A DNA stretch of 64,000 bases from Salvia splendens (taxonomy: Eukaryota > Streptophyta > Magnoliopsida > Lamiales > Lamiaceae): assembly GCF_004379255.2 (NCBI RefSeq), contig NC_056033.1, forward strand, positions 7,482,172 to 7,546,171, read 5' to 3'. The position numbers and the translations under genes are program-made. The notes under the pieces are model-generated. The model worked only from the letters and a program-made list of their open reading frames with translations. It made no database searches and was not told the origin of the DNA. This document shows, piece by piece, positions 19,823 to 32,587 of this stretch (its first letter is position 1; each line of letters begins with the position of its first letter).

Positions 19823-21827
19823 TTAAATGCCTCTATAGATTACAACAAAACATGGCAATATAGCCTTTGGATTAAAAACATACAACTCATCCAAATTCGA
19901 ATAAACTCCAACGGCTCCGGCTACGGAATCATAGTCCTCCACATTCCCCTCCGGATTCTTCTTTATCCGGCCGGCGATCACTCGGCAAACCAACATAGCC
20001 CTCTTCCCCTCATCCGCCGCCACGCAACAACTGTCATGCGCCTTTCCGCTAGTCGCAGTTGTTAATATACCTATCAAAAGATTTTTTTAAAAAAAACGGC
20101 GGTAAAAAATTGTCGCTAATAATTACTAGTATAACATTTCGTCGGTAATAAATAAATAAATACCTTTTGATGAGACTTGTGAAGTGACTTTGAAGCCATT
20201 TTTAATGATGCTGCAGACGGCGCAGGAGGGGATGGAGTTGCACAAATTGGAGGAGCCGTTGAGGCCGAGCGAGCACATCAGAGTGGTGCAGTGGAAGCGG
20301 AGGAGCTCGTTGCCGTCGGCTGCGCAGCGCGGGTGCTTCTTGGGGAGGCGGCCGGCTTTGGCCTTGATGGTGTCTCTATACTCTTCAAATTTGGATATGG
20401 TCTTGGGGGTATTTTGGACTTTTAATATGCGATCAATCTTGCAAACTGGGATGTTCTTCTTCAGCCAGCTTGATTGGAATATGATCTCCACTATGTTCTT
20501 GCTTGTGTCTTCACCTCCCAGTTCACACACTGTTCAATTCATATTTTTATTAAAATTAGAATTTTCTATAATTTTGTGCCATTTCTTGATAAGCCCATCA
20601 CACACTTTTACTCCATATTAATGAAATTTTGGGAAGAGTGAAACGGATGAGAAATTGTGGAATTATGACCCTATCTTCGAAGACTACTTTAGGAGACAAC
20701 AACCCAATCACAATTCTCTTTTATTTTTACAATAATAAAATATCAATTATATAAGCAGAAACTACGATAGTAGTAATATGGAGTAATAAAATAAGCATGG
20801 AAAATAGGGCCAATTTTAAATAAGCATTTGGGAAATTCCAATCTGTACACATTGTGAAGAACTACTAGGCATTGAAATACTCACACCGCATAAATTGTAG
20901 AAACAACTTTGACTCCAAAATTAAAATTTGAAAATCTTCACAAAATTTAAAACCTAACTCAACTTAACATCGCAATTAACCAAGGAGAAAGACAAGAGAA
21001 TTAATGAGTCGTTCTAGCTATTTCCATATAGCAAAATAATACTAGATGCATGTAGATATCAACCATATCATCCATTTTTAGACTATTACTCCCTTATACA
21101 TAAATTTGGCTACTATTTTGTATTTTAATGTACATGACTATAAATATATATATAAAAAAAAAGTAAAATTACCAGCATGCCTAACAGCTTGATGCAGCTC
21201 CAAATTCTCAGGCTTCATGAAAACCTGGCCACATTGTGGGCAAGAAGAGATGGTATTCCTCAAGGAAGGATCTCTTGTCATGCCGAGAACGGGATCGACC
21301 ACCATCCGGCACTCGTAGCAGCCGGAGAGCTTCCTAAACGGCATGCTCCTGAAGGATCCGGAGACGGAGGGGGAGGCCGAGGGGGCTGTGAGGAAGGAAG
21401 AGGACGAGGATGAAGAGGAGTTAATGGTGGTAGTGGCTTTCATTGATCTAGTAGTTGAGGCCTCACTGCTCCCTGAGGAGGAGAGATGGGCGGCGGCCCT
21501 CTTCTTGTTGGGAGATGAAGAGATGAGTATCTCTGGCTTCTGCATGCTGCAGAGGGAGCCTGAGCATTTCAGCTTCGTCTTGCATTGCTTCTTGTTTGTT
21601 TCGTCTGTTGTTGTTGTTGTTGTTGATGATGATGTTGTGTCTAGTTGTTTGGGGTGTTTCTTGGATTTGGGGGTGTCTTGAGGTTGTTGTTGGAGGTGTA
21701 CCAGGTTCTGGTGGTGTTGTACCTGGAGGTACTTGCAGGTGAAGAGGCTTCGAACAGCTGCCCATGAATGGGGTTTTTCTTGGAATTGTTTGGGTTTTGG
21801 GATTCTGGGGTTTCTGCTTTTGGCCAT
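19823..21827 (-). CDS. C2H2 zinc-finger protein with PARP-like C-terminal region
   Basis: Three exons: 21827-21173, 20529-20164, 20070-19823 (GT-AG, phases join cleanly), giving 422 residues. It begins MAKSRNPRIPKPK; a long Ser/Thr/Asn-rich low-complexity region follows (about 40-150). A single C2H2 finger CPQCGQVFMKPENLELH…H ends exon 1. Exon 2 opens VCELGGEDTSKNIVEIIFQ and contains KIDRILKVQNTPKTISKFEEY, LPKKHPRCAADGNELLRFHC and CSLGLNGSSNLC; exon 3 has GILTTATSGKAHD and ends LYVFNPKAILPCFVVIY. This is the plant C2H2-like family (Arabidopsis At1g75710/At5g54630 type), whose C-terminal region resembles a PARP catalytic fold without established activity. The protein looks complete. Function is unknown beyond a likely nuclear role. 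Confidence 0.88.
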
Positions 21828-24509
21828 TGTAGGAGGGGTTTTGGGAAGATCTTGGTGTGGAGTTTTAATTTGTGTGTTTTTTATGTGTGAGAAGATTCAA
21901 GAAAATGAGTACAAACATGAACTTTTACAGAAGGTGGAAGGGTAAATGAGGGAGATGAGGAGTTGGTGCTATCTTCTCTTCTCTCTGTGTTGTTTGTTTG
22001 TGTGTGTGTGTGTTTGCATAGTGCATTGGTTTTTATGTGTACAATTCTGTACCAGGAATTGTTGGGAAATGTTTACCTCATTGTGGAATGGAACTAAGTT
22101 AATAATTTTAAAAGATCTTGTATAGAATATATTAGAGCGTAGTTTGAATATGTGCTGACATCGAGAATATTTAAAATTTTAGAATCCGGTTAAAGATTAT
22201 TAAGCTCAAGTGCTACTTTGGAAAATTTGGAAAAGTGGAATAAAAATGTCCATTACTCCGAAGCAATTCAAGGGGCTTTATTAGAGTTTAACAAGTGATA
22301 CACTTAAAGTTACGATGTCATTCAATATACGTGGCATGCATGGATGATACAATAACACAAGTTTCAACATCGTATGATTGGTAAAAGAGGATATGCAATT
22401 AACTAAGCTGAAATATGAGTTCTAATTAAAATTCAGAAAATATATGTTCATCATCTTAAATTATTGTGTATTTGGCTCACCTCTTGGTTTGTTTATTTTT
22501 ATTTTTAATTTTATTTTTTATGGAATGTTAACTTCCTAGTAACTACTAGTACTACTTGCAAAAATATGTTTGCTACAATTCTTGGTTTGGTCTTTAGAAG
22601 TAACTTTTATCCATGATTAATTTTTGTTCCTTCATATGTTTATGCATAAGTCCATGCCATTATTTATGTATATTCACTAAATAAATAATCTACCTTTATT
22701 TTCTGTAAAAGGAAAAAGAGAACTACAATAATATAAAGGATGGGGAAGGGGGACACTGAGGGAGGCATCATATACTAACTGACAAAGAGAGCATGTGTAA
22801 ATTATTAAATAGAGACTGTTGTGGAAGGAATCTCTCATTTCTTTAATCAATAGAATAAATTAACTGTCACAGCCAAAGACAGAATTATTTAATTATGAGC
22901 TAATTAATTGCAATGTCTTATGGCCTAATGTAGGACATCCGGATAACTAGGAAATACAACTTTTGGGGTAGTTTCTCATAATATTCACATCTGCATCTTT
23001 TTGTACCTCACATTTGTGAGTTCAAAAAGCTATATATGATAAACCTGCAAATATGTTTTTTAACCAAACCACTTTTTGATACTTTTGTGAGTACATATAA
23101 ATGAGCTAATATTCTTAACATTTGAAAATTAAGTTCATTTTGACCTCAAAAGGTTCATTTTAAACATAAGGTTAATTTGGGTTTAATTGACGAGTGAAAC
23201 TGCACAGTTAATCCATGTGACCGATGTCAAATTCGATAACATTTAATTACATGTACCCCAAAGTCGTACATACTGTGCTTCTAATTAATATCTCATATTT
23301 TAAGATTGTCTTCTAATTTTCGAAAAATTATAGTATAATGTCATTATTTGGTTGAATAGTTAAAAAAGGTAGTGGGACACAAGCTTAATTAGAATATCTA
23401 GAACTAAGAGCATTGCTAAGAACAAGAAAAGCACTAATTACCTCATAATTAATGGAACTTTGAATTAAAAAGCTGGTTTGATTCCTTATGCCTCAAAATC
23501 ATATTAAAGCCCATATGTTGTGGAATAAAATCTTGTACTTTTATTATCAAAATGTAATTAGATGTTGATTCTACTTAGTTAGATACTTACACAGTACTCG
23601 GAACAATTAACAGAATATGGGGAGTGGATTCGGAACTTAATCATTAAAAGTCACTTTAATTTAAAGATAGTCACGTATTTTGATATTTACTTTATGTTTT
23701 TCCCATTTATATAAGCTTTTTTAATGGTTTCCATTGTTTGTGATGTGTAAATCTACCATATACATGTTTCATATAAGCCAATTAAAAATTGGATTTTGCC
23801 AAATATTTACTATTTCTCGATTTATGCGCGTCATTCTTTTGCCAAATATTTACTAAAGCAAGAACTAGGATCTAAAAAGGTTGGAGAGGGGGAAAGGCTC
23901 TGAATATGCAAGCCTGGTATTGATTGAGACAAATAGCTGAAATAATCTCTAAAATAATCACGGTCTACTTTCATGAATCATGAATATATCTACCCAAAAG
24001 GCCCATATTACTAAAGCATGCACAAAGGACAGAGGAGGCGACAAACATAATGCACAATTGATTTCAACATAAAAAGTTTTATGTTAGTCGTGCAACTACA
24101 GTTATATAAACGCATCACGCGTGCAAGAAACAGACGACTGAAATCCTGGCACGGATGAGGTTAAGAAGAATTTATGGCACTTAATGATACAGAATCATAC
24201 AGCAAAATTTCATGTACATGATTAATGTTTGGGATAGTGAGTGTGTTTGGGTTTAGTTTCATACATGACTGTGAGCAGTGCAGCTGATATTCATGTTCGT
24301 TTGCAGTAGATATTACATCCAGATCCTGCTGTGAGAATAGTAACTGCATTAGAGAAGGCGAACATGACTTTTTTTTTTATCATAGTTGTTTGAGATTTTC
24401 AAGAATAGTTACAGTGCAAGAAAGGTGATAAACACCAAGTGCACAGAGTCGAGCAATAGTTACTTAAACATGTATTTCAAGAAAATTGAATGGAGAAAAC
24501 GGAATACCT
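21828..24509. other. Promoter side of the zinc-finger gene and long spacer
   Basis: Holds the upstream region of the zinc-finger gene (with a TG microsatellite at about 21998-22014) and the 3' side of the ZYP1-like gene. No other gene is visible. The sequence is AT-rich and low in complexity; the only minus-strand frame above 60 codons (24161-24349) has no recognisable content. Confidence 0.5.
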
Positions 24510-27500
24510 TTAATCAAATGCGTAGGGGTCGTCTACATAAGGATTCAAAGATCCTTCAGTGAACAAATCGCCTATGTTGGAAGGTTTTGGAGGGAGTCCT
24601 TCTTTGCCTCTCTAGATCACATTAAAAACTAGTATTAACAACAGGCCAACATAATTCCAGAAATGATTTTTTTTTGTGTTTTAGGGAAGACTTCTTGAGT
24701 ATAAGTTGAAAAATGCAGACATATATGGTTTTCATATTGCTTGATCATAGGTGTACACAGTATATACATATCATCAGGTGGATCAACAGGTTTTTTTTGT
24801 TATCCATGAACTTGGTTGAAATCAAGAACAATAACTAACAGAACACTTGCCTGGATAACAGCTTTGGGAGTCTTTGCCGTTGGTGTGTCTTTCTTCCTTT
24901 GCTTCCTTGGATCCTGCTGTACAGCAAAATGAAGAATTCAGTCATAACCGTCTTCTTGTCTAAAGCAACATCAGAACTGATTAGTATTGAATGATTGAAT
25001 AACTACTGACCCCAAACATGACTGTACTTTTGGTCTTTCTTCGCTTTGTAATTGTTCTACCATTTGATGTTTCGATTTCATATTCATGGTGAGTCACCTG
25101 CTAATTGCGAGGTGCAAGCATTACAGATATGTTAGCATCATAAGTTCCCTCAAAAGTAAGTGTTTTCTTTGATCTTGTTATTCCTGAAGATATAGTGATT
25201 GAAAAACTCATGTGCACAGAAAAAGATAAGAGAAAATGTGAATAGTTCACCCATTTATCAGCAAATCTGAAAGTAACTTGTAGTAAAATCCTCACCTTCC
25301 TACTATGTTTAGGCAGATTATTCACATTCTCGGCCTTTTTCAACGTGTTTGAAACGGGAGTTTGGGTTTCCTTTGAGGTGAAGTGAAACAGAAAATAAAT
25401 TTCAAATGAACGTGAATACTCCACAAGAACTTTCATATCAGTGAAACAAGACAAATCAAATGTTAATTTAAATTAGGAGACACCTTTTCATCAACTTCTG
25501 CTCTGTCAAGAGACTGCTGAATTCTTTTGTTGCTTTCTTTGTTTCTCATCTTAGAAGTTATGGAGTAGTTCTGCATGATATTCACTTCATCAAATAATCT
25601 CGTCTATATGCAAGTATAAGCTCATGAACAAAGGGGCAGAAACAATCGCAGGTAGAATTTCGTAGCAACTTACACAAAATATTCGGACAATGACTATTAA
25701 GTGATAGTTAGATAATAATAATACAGTATCAGGTATTTATATCATTCAGATAGTGGAAACTTTATGCAACAAATATGAATTAATAAGAGCCATTATACAT
25801 CAAAACAGGACAGAGAAGAAAGAAATAAAATTAAACTCAGATAATGTCATTATACAAGATAACTTTTCTGTATCTTATACAATTCACAATTTTCAACTTC
25901 GAACTTGCATTGATTTGATCAGAATTCTGATTTTACAGATTCGGAATGAGAAACTGTCATCCAAGACAATCCAATTGTGGGATGCCCTGGATCTGACATG
26001 TTACTTGTTGTGGTAATCATGATCTGTTATTCTCAAAATTAGCAGACATAATCAACCAATTGACCATATAGAAAAGATAGCACATACCATATTTTGTGGG
26101 AAATTTGCTCCTGCCTGATCTAAGCCCGATGTTCAATGGAATTACTAAATCATAAGGTTATGTGTCATGATTTCTACCATTAAGCATTCATGCTATGTAA
26201 AAGGGAGCTCTTTCTATTACTGTAGGGGTGGAGGGTAGTAATGTTATTAGGCAGACCTCTTTTTAGAAGTCACTTCTTGGTCCTCCTGTGGATTGTCACC
26301 CATTACTTTCCACTGCAACTGCATTAAAGTCCTCTGCCTCTCTTCCTAAGTTTATAGAGGACATCATTAGTGTTGTAGTAAAAGTACAGATGGAATCAAA
26401 GAATTCACCTTCTCCTCTTGAATGTCCAACTCCTCCTCCAGTCTTTTGCACTCATCTTCATGCTCGCATCTCAAAGCTCTTAACTGAGCCTCATGCTCAG
26501 ACCTAAGCATTTTTCTTTTCTGCTAGGAATAGATATTAAGATACATGATACCACATTCTCAAAAATAGCACTATAAAGGAAGATATTTAATGGATGATAT
26601 ACCTCTCTTAACTCAGCTTCGGCATGAAGTTCAGTGCGCCTTAGTTCTTCAGTATGCTTAGATGTGAGGAGTGTTTCTCGTTTAGCATGTTCCTTGTGAA
26701 TGTTGCTGACCTGTAGCGAAAATTCAACAGTCATCTCAGCACAAGAGACATATTTGTGCTCTGTGCATCATAGCAGAAACAAAACCAAAATATGGTGTAT
26801 GAAAGCACGGAATAAAATGTTCATAATGTAGGTATTTCCATAAACTGAATAAAAATTCTTATGTCATGGATTGCTCTTAATTTACAGAACACCCATGATC
26901 AATCAAGCATGCTATTTGCTTAAAGTCTAGTGTAGAAAAAAAGGTGCTTGAAATTACTAAAAGGTTAGTGAAAGAGTTAACAAGGAAGAGAATTATATAT
27001 TTAAATATTCTTTACAAACCTACAGCGATTAAACAACACAGCCTCAAAGAAGAGCAATATAGAGAAATGGTGGGTATAATGAATTTAACTTTGTAAATGT
27101 ATAACTATAGAGGTAATTTTCGGCTATGTTACAGAATGTGGTGAACTAGAGGACTAATGGTATTAGAATCATTGGTTCACAAACTTGAAAACCTTTAATT
27201 AAATAGGACTGAGTGCTTACTGCTGCAGCATGTTCTTCCTGCACTTGCAGCAAACGTTGCCGAGATTCTTCTTTGATTTCCTCAACTTTTTGCTCACATC
27301 TTTTTTCCAAATCTTGGATTATTTTATCTGCCTGAAAATTGATAGAATAATTTTTTTTATAAAAAAATGAATCAGAGATGCTAAACCGCATAACAGAAAA
27401 GTAACAAAGTGAACCTTTTCTTTCTCAAGATTAACAGTCTCCAGCTTCTCCACCTCATACTTCATCCGTATATCATTAATAGCCTGATCAGATTCCAACA

Positions 27501-29381
27501 TATAGTCATTTTCATGTATCTATAAACCAACAAGGATATGCATAACCTTTAGAAGTTAAATAGTGAAGGAAAAGAGCGATGACGTGATCATTTCTTTGAG
27601 AGATTTCTTTCAGATGCTTTGATAGTTCTAAATGTTTGCTTTCAAACATATGATTATATTCCTTTTTGGCCTCCTGAAGCTTACTTTCTGTGTCAGCCAG
27701 GGAAGCCATAACCTTAAAACAGAAGACCAGTAGTTACAGACCCATCAAAGACACAGCTGTACAAATTTTTTATCAGAGAAACTAATTGAAGAATACCTCC
27801 GCTTTCTGGTTACCAATCTGTTCCTCTCTTGTCTTGAGTTCCACAAGAAGCTGCTCCTTTTCCTCTACCGTGTTCTCAAGCTCTTTCACTCTTTCCTCGA
27901 GTAAATGTGTATTTTCTTCTCGCTTCTCAACCTCCTTCTGCAAAACATCACTTTCTTCTTGCTTCTTCAGGATTTCTGTGTTTAGTCCATCTATAAGACC
28001 TTTGCTGCTTAGTTCTAACTCGGAAAGTTTCATTGATAAATCTTGCAGCATGACAAAAAAAAATTCAACCTATGCCACATTCAGTTACACAAAAGACCAA
28101 AATTTAGTAGATGAGCTTATACCACTTTTTCTTCTGATATTCTACAGTTCTCTGAAGAAACCCTAAGGTTATCCTCCAATTTAAGTATCGAAACATGCAT
28201 CTCACTCTGCTTAGAAACAAGAGCTGCTTCAGACTCCAATTTCTGAATTTTCTCTTCTGCTAAGCGGCATTCTTCAGCATGCTGTACCATTGAAAATTCC
28301 TGCTCTTTCTGAAGCTCAAGAATTTTATTTTTCAATTCATGATTATCTAAGTGTAAAGCATTTTTCTCAGAAACAGCACTAGCACACTGGTCGTTTATCT
28401 GATCAAACTTTCTTTGAGCACACTTAGAGACAAGGTCTTTCTCCTGCTGAGCCAACTTCGAGCATGAATCAAATAAAGCATTTAACTGAATGAAATTTTC
28501 TGAAAATGCCAGGCTTTTCCTCTCCAGTTCTTTGAACTTCTCAACAAGCATAGTCACAAATTCTTCTAGATTCTTGACCTCCAGGAGTGCAAGTTGCAAT
28601 CTGTCAGAAAAATCATCTCTGCTGGACAACAGGTCCTTGTTTTCTCTCTCCAATTTATACCTCTTCTTTCTGCGTCACTTTAAGCTTCGCATTTTCCGAT
28701 TTGCAATTTCTCTTCCAGTACAGATATTTGCTCCGTCAGTTTCTTGAGCTTAGAATTCTACATTTTAGGATATCAAAAGATACTTCAAAAAATCCTGCAG
28801 TCCATTAACTTGGATCTCAGTATTTGGTTTGAATACTATAGAAGAGACTGTGCATACAAGAATATTATAGGATGATTAAATCTAGAAACAATTCGTATAA
28901 GCATATGCACGACCATCTAATACTGATATATGCACATCAAGTATATGCATGAACATCAAATATTGATATACGCGCATCATTAAAATAATAAAAAAATTTG
29001 AAAAATGATAGGAATTGTAATGCGTAGAGAAGTTAACAACAGACATATACGTTTGTTCTCATATTACCGCCAATTCAAGGTCAGTTCTCGCAGAAGCTTG
29101 CTCTCTGACCAATTTTTCTGGAGAAAGATGAGAAATCAGACAATTTATCAAAATCCTCATAAAATCGGTAAAATCTGCCGAGCAATGAAGAAATTCAACG
29201 AAAGGCCAGTACAACCTGCTGTGAGCTTCAGATTGGCAAAACTGCCCGTAGAAACAGACTCTGGAGTTCCAAGGGAAGCATTTGGCATAATCTTCTTGTT
29301 CGAAGCTCTGGAACTAGATCCAGACAAAGATTTGAACTGTTCCAGGCTTCTAATGCCTGACAAGCCTAGAAGTCTACTCAT
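24510..29381 (-). pseudogene. ZYP1: Synaptonemal complex protein ZYP1, internally deleted and frameshifted
   Basis: ZYP1 forms the transverse filaments of the synaptonemal complex in meiosis. Exons read: 29381-29216 (MSRLLGLSGIRSLEQFKSLS…SFANLKLTA), 29117-29068, 28757-28122, 28069-27797, 27712-27584, 27483-27415, 27331-27221, 26710-26603, 26519-26409, 26345-26257, 25570-25484, 25370-25296, 25097-25011, 24916-24851, 24611-24510 (ends [13 protein letters not shown]). The product is coiled coil with the conserved basic tail (THHEYEIETSNGRTITKRRK). Lesions: in exon 3 the frame shifts after EEKLQ, giving stops at 28682-28680 and 28657-28655; between QKEE and LERENKDLL about 170 residues of the normal coil are absent. 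At the exon-10 donor an AG dinucleotide seems inserted (AAAAAGAG-GT), which breaks phase. Intron 14 uses a GC donor (GCAAGT). The remaining exons are in frame, so decay looks recent, or the gene model differs in exon 3. Confidence 0.85.
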
Positions 29382-29698
29382 TGTGAAGTCACCAACGAAA
29401 TCCACAGCACAACGCCAAAGCGATCTCAAACCTTCACATTCCACAATTCTAACATTTCAATCGGAATATATAACGGAAACAATCACTTAGAGCAGTAATT
29501 TAATGAATCAAGTAACAGAGACGAGAGGAAATACGATAGAGAAACTTCGTTTGCAATGGTAATAAAAAATCGAACCTATAGAGAATCAGGTTTTTTACCT
29601 CTGCAGTGAACAAAAACCCTAAGAATCCAAACCGAAGAGCGTCCTCGCCGAGAGGATTTTTTGCAGGAGCAGAGATGAGAAACGACGATCCAAATGAA

Positions 29699-29725
29699 TT
29701 TGGCGCCAAGCAACTGGTATTTATA
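29699..29725 (-). promoter_or_regulatory. ZYP1 core promoter: TATA box and E2F-type site
   Basis: On the minus strand TATAAATA lies at 29725-29718, followed 9 bp downstream by the palindrome TTGGCGCCAA (29700-29709). On the plus strand TTTGGCGC (29699-29706) matches the E2F consensus TTTSSCGC. The site would sit near the transcription start, about 320 bp before the ATG. E2F control would suit a gene expressed around premeiotic S phase; that is inference. Confidence 0.5.
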
Positions 29726-29812
29726 GGCACCGCGCACCTATGTTGTGGCATTCGTCGTAAAATAATTTTTTTATTTTCTAGTATTTCTCAAAACTAAAAC
29801 TTTAACTTCGTA

Positions 29813-31592
29813 GCATCTCCAGTGGTTCTGGACATGCAATAGTCCTCTCATAACCTTGCCACTGCCACATCAGCAGCACTAAAATCCTCTTGCCACATCA
29901 TCTAGACATGCAACTGGACATGCAATAGCCCAGCCACATCACTCAATTATGAAAAACAAACAATTAACAATCACACAAAATACGGAATTAAATATACGAC
30001 ACATATACGCGAAAATATACTATTTTCATTTAAATTAAAAAGTACATTTAAAAAAATTACATAATTTTAAATAAAAACTAAAGCCTTGCAATTCTCCTCG
30101 CACACAACTCTTTAATTAAATCCTTTTGGAGTCGAATATGAGCATCCGTTTGACGCATGTCGGCATGTGCTTGGAGGAGGGCTTCTTCATCGTGAGGTAC
30201 CCCACCTCGTACGTTGGCGGCGGCGACACCGTGGCTTGGACCTGCTTCATTATCGTCGTTGGCCCAATTAGTCAGTTGTACACCTTCATCTTCCACAATC
30301 ATGTTGTGCATGATAATACATGCGTACATTATATCAGCAATGCAGTCGACATTCCACAAACGCGTTGGTCCCTTAACTGCAGCCCATCGAGCCTGAAGCA
30401 CACCAAATGCACGCTCCACGTCCTTTCGCGCCGACTCCTGCCGCGTCGCAAAGTAGGCCTTCTTCGCATCTGATGAGCACCGGATCGTCTTCACAAAGAC
30501 GGGCCACCTAGGGTATACCCATCCGCCAAGTAGTAGCTCATATCATGCTGGTTGCCGTTGGCGACAAAACTGATGGCCGGACCGACGCCCTGGCACTACT
30601 CGTTGAAAAGGGGCGACGAGTTGAGGACGTTTAGGTCGTTGTTCGAACCGGCTATCCCAAAATACGCATGTCGAATCTACAGCCGGTAATCAGCTACGGC
30701 CTCGAGGATCATCGTGGGATTCTTTCCCTTGTAGCCGGTCGTGTAGAACCCCTTCTAGGCAGCGGGACAGTTCTTCCACTCCCAATGCATACAATCTATG
30801 CTGCCTAACATTCCCAGGAACCCATGCTGATCCCCGTGCATCCGCAGCAGATCCCGGCAATCTTCGGGGGTAGGCTTTCGGAGATACTGATCACCGAATA
30901 CTTCAATCACGCCCTGACAGAAATACTTCATACATTCAATGGTAGTCGTCTCACCGATGTGGAGGTATTCGTCCCACATGTCTGCCGAAGTCCCGTAGGC
31001 CAACTGCCTAATTGCCGCAGTGCACTTTTGAATAGGGGTGTGGCCAGGTCTGCCAGCCGCATCGTGCCTGAAGCGGAAATACAGATATCGATGCTCCAAA
31101 GCGTTAACAATATGCATAAACAAGTCCCGCCTCATCCTAAAACGACGCCTGAAATGGTTGGCGTTAAAACGCGGCTCCTCTGCGAAGTAATCTGTGAACA
31201 GGCGCTGATGTGCAGCTACATGATCACGATCAACCACTTCTCGACGGTGGACAACTGGTCGTGGGCGAGGCACCGCCGGCTGCATATAACTCTACAGCCA
31301 TCGATCAACCTCACGTCTCGTATAGGTATCTAGCTCTTCGTTCATCATACGCTCGTACTCATCAGCATCCCCACCACGGCCACCACCACTACCACTGGCA
31401 TTACTCATTTCTCGTTGTTGATCTTGTACAGAAATTAAGATAGAGAGAGTACTCGTTAAAACAAGTGGTGCGAATGAAAATGACGTCCAAAGCGCGTATG
31501 TATAGTGTTTCGAAAAATTAAAAAAAAAAATTAAAAATCTGATCAGCGTGAGAATCGGCGTGCCGGTGCCGACGCCGCCATTGGAGATGCTC
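29813..31592 (-). mobile_element. PIF/Harbinger DNA transposon, decayed
   Basis: About 1.78 kb with similar inverted ends: AGCATCTCCAGTGG on the left and, inverted, GAGCATCTCCAATGG on the right. It encloses a minus-strand Harbinger nuclease pseudogene. A clean 3-bp target duplication was not found. Its left end is about 90 bp upstream of the ZYP1 TATA box. Confidence 0.8.
30078..31408 (-). pseudogene. Harbinger transposase (DDE nuclease), several nonsense mutations
   Basis: From an ATG at 31408 (MSNASGSGGGRGG) the reading contains FNANHFRRRFRMRRDLFMHI, then the three catalytic regions GSIDCMHWEWKNCP, AGSNNDLNVLNSSPLF and ESARKDVERAFGVLQ, and it ends CARRIARL at 30078. All three catalytic acidic residues are present. 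In-frame stops interrupt it after DRWL (near 31292), after NCPAA (TAG where family members have Trp, near 30755), before IRHAYFG and after LFNE. Two of these are probable TGG-to-TAG changes, in line with C-to-T decay of methylated DNA. The separate Myb-like protein of autonomous Harbinger elements was not found. Confidence 0.85.
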
Positions 31593-32587
31593 TCATAGAT
31601 CATCCGTCATCCGTAATTAAAGAACTATATTAATTGGATTAATTCATTAGAATTTATAAATATTCAAATAATATTACTACATTCCGCCTAAATTTAATTA
31701 TTCAAAATTAGAATCTGTTAATTAACAAAAGATTTAGTTCTCAGTGTGCCTCTTTTCCAATATCAAATGCACTTTAGTTAATCGAAAATATGTAGATTTT
31801 ACTTTTTTTCTAAAACGAGTAAATAAATTTAAATTTAAAAGCCAAACTACGAAGAATTCGAATATGAGGCCTTCATTAACCTATGATCCCATTAACGCTA
31901 GTTTTAACTATTAATAGTACACTTTGTAGGCATTACAGAGACTTCTGTAGGAGCTCACACGTATGATGTGCACGCAATTAATTAAACAGATTAATACTAA
32001 CTATGATGATTAAATTTTAATTATAGTAATTTAGTATACTTAATAAGTAAGATGTATAGTTGCCGGTAAATTGTATCGTTTAAGAGTAGCTGTAGATGAT
32101 GCGGGTGCCATCAGTTACCATTAGTTACAGATATTAGTATATTAATAGGGATTATAGGTTTTAATTAGTGTCTATAAAATCTTGTCTACTGCATCTATTG
32201 GCTACTACAAGAGCAACAAAATCGAGTCCTTTTATTTAGAATTTTTGTTTCTTTTCCTTTCTTTTTTAACAATAAATACATTTCAAAATTATGTATAAAT
32301 AGGAAAATGGATTATAGAAGGTGAGGCCTTTACATTTGGCGTTCGCTACTGGGATTATAGCATAAAAACCATAAATCAACAGCCAAAAGGGGTATGTATG
32401 TAACTATACAACAACTAATAGCAATGTAAACCAATAACGAAACAAAATCTTACAGAATATTTTCTATCTAATCCAGATTGTTAATATAGGGATGCAAAAT
32501 ATAAATATTTTGAGCATATACTATTATAATCAAGATTTCAGTAAACAGTAAGTAGGAAAATGAAGGCAAATCTCTCAAGGGTAGAGC
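31593..32587. other. Spacer, 3' flank of the helicase gene
   Basis: AT-rich with no gene visible. The part from about 32380 to 32587 is probably the 3' untranslated region of the minus-strand helicase gene. Confidence 0.5.

Noticed and set aside
21177..21681. Two plus-strand frames over the zinc-finger gene
   Set aside because: Shadows of the Ser/Asn-rich exon 1; the minus-strand exons join in phase and match a known family.
29500..29797. Frames on both strands upstream of ZYP1
   Set aside because: They cover the TATA box and leader region and show no homology; treated as promoter and 5' UTR.
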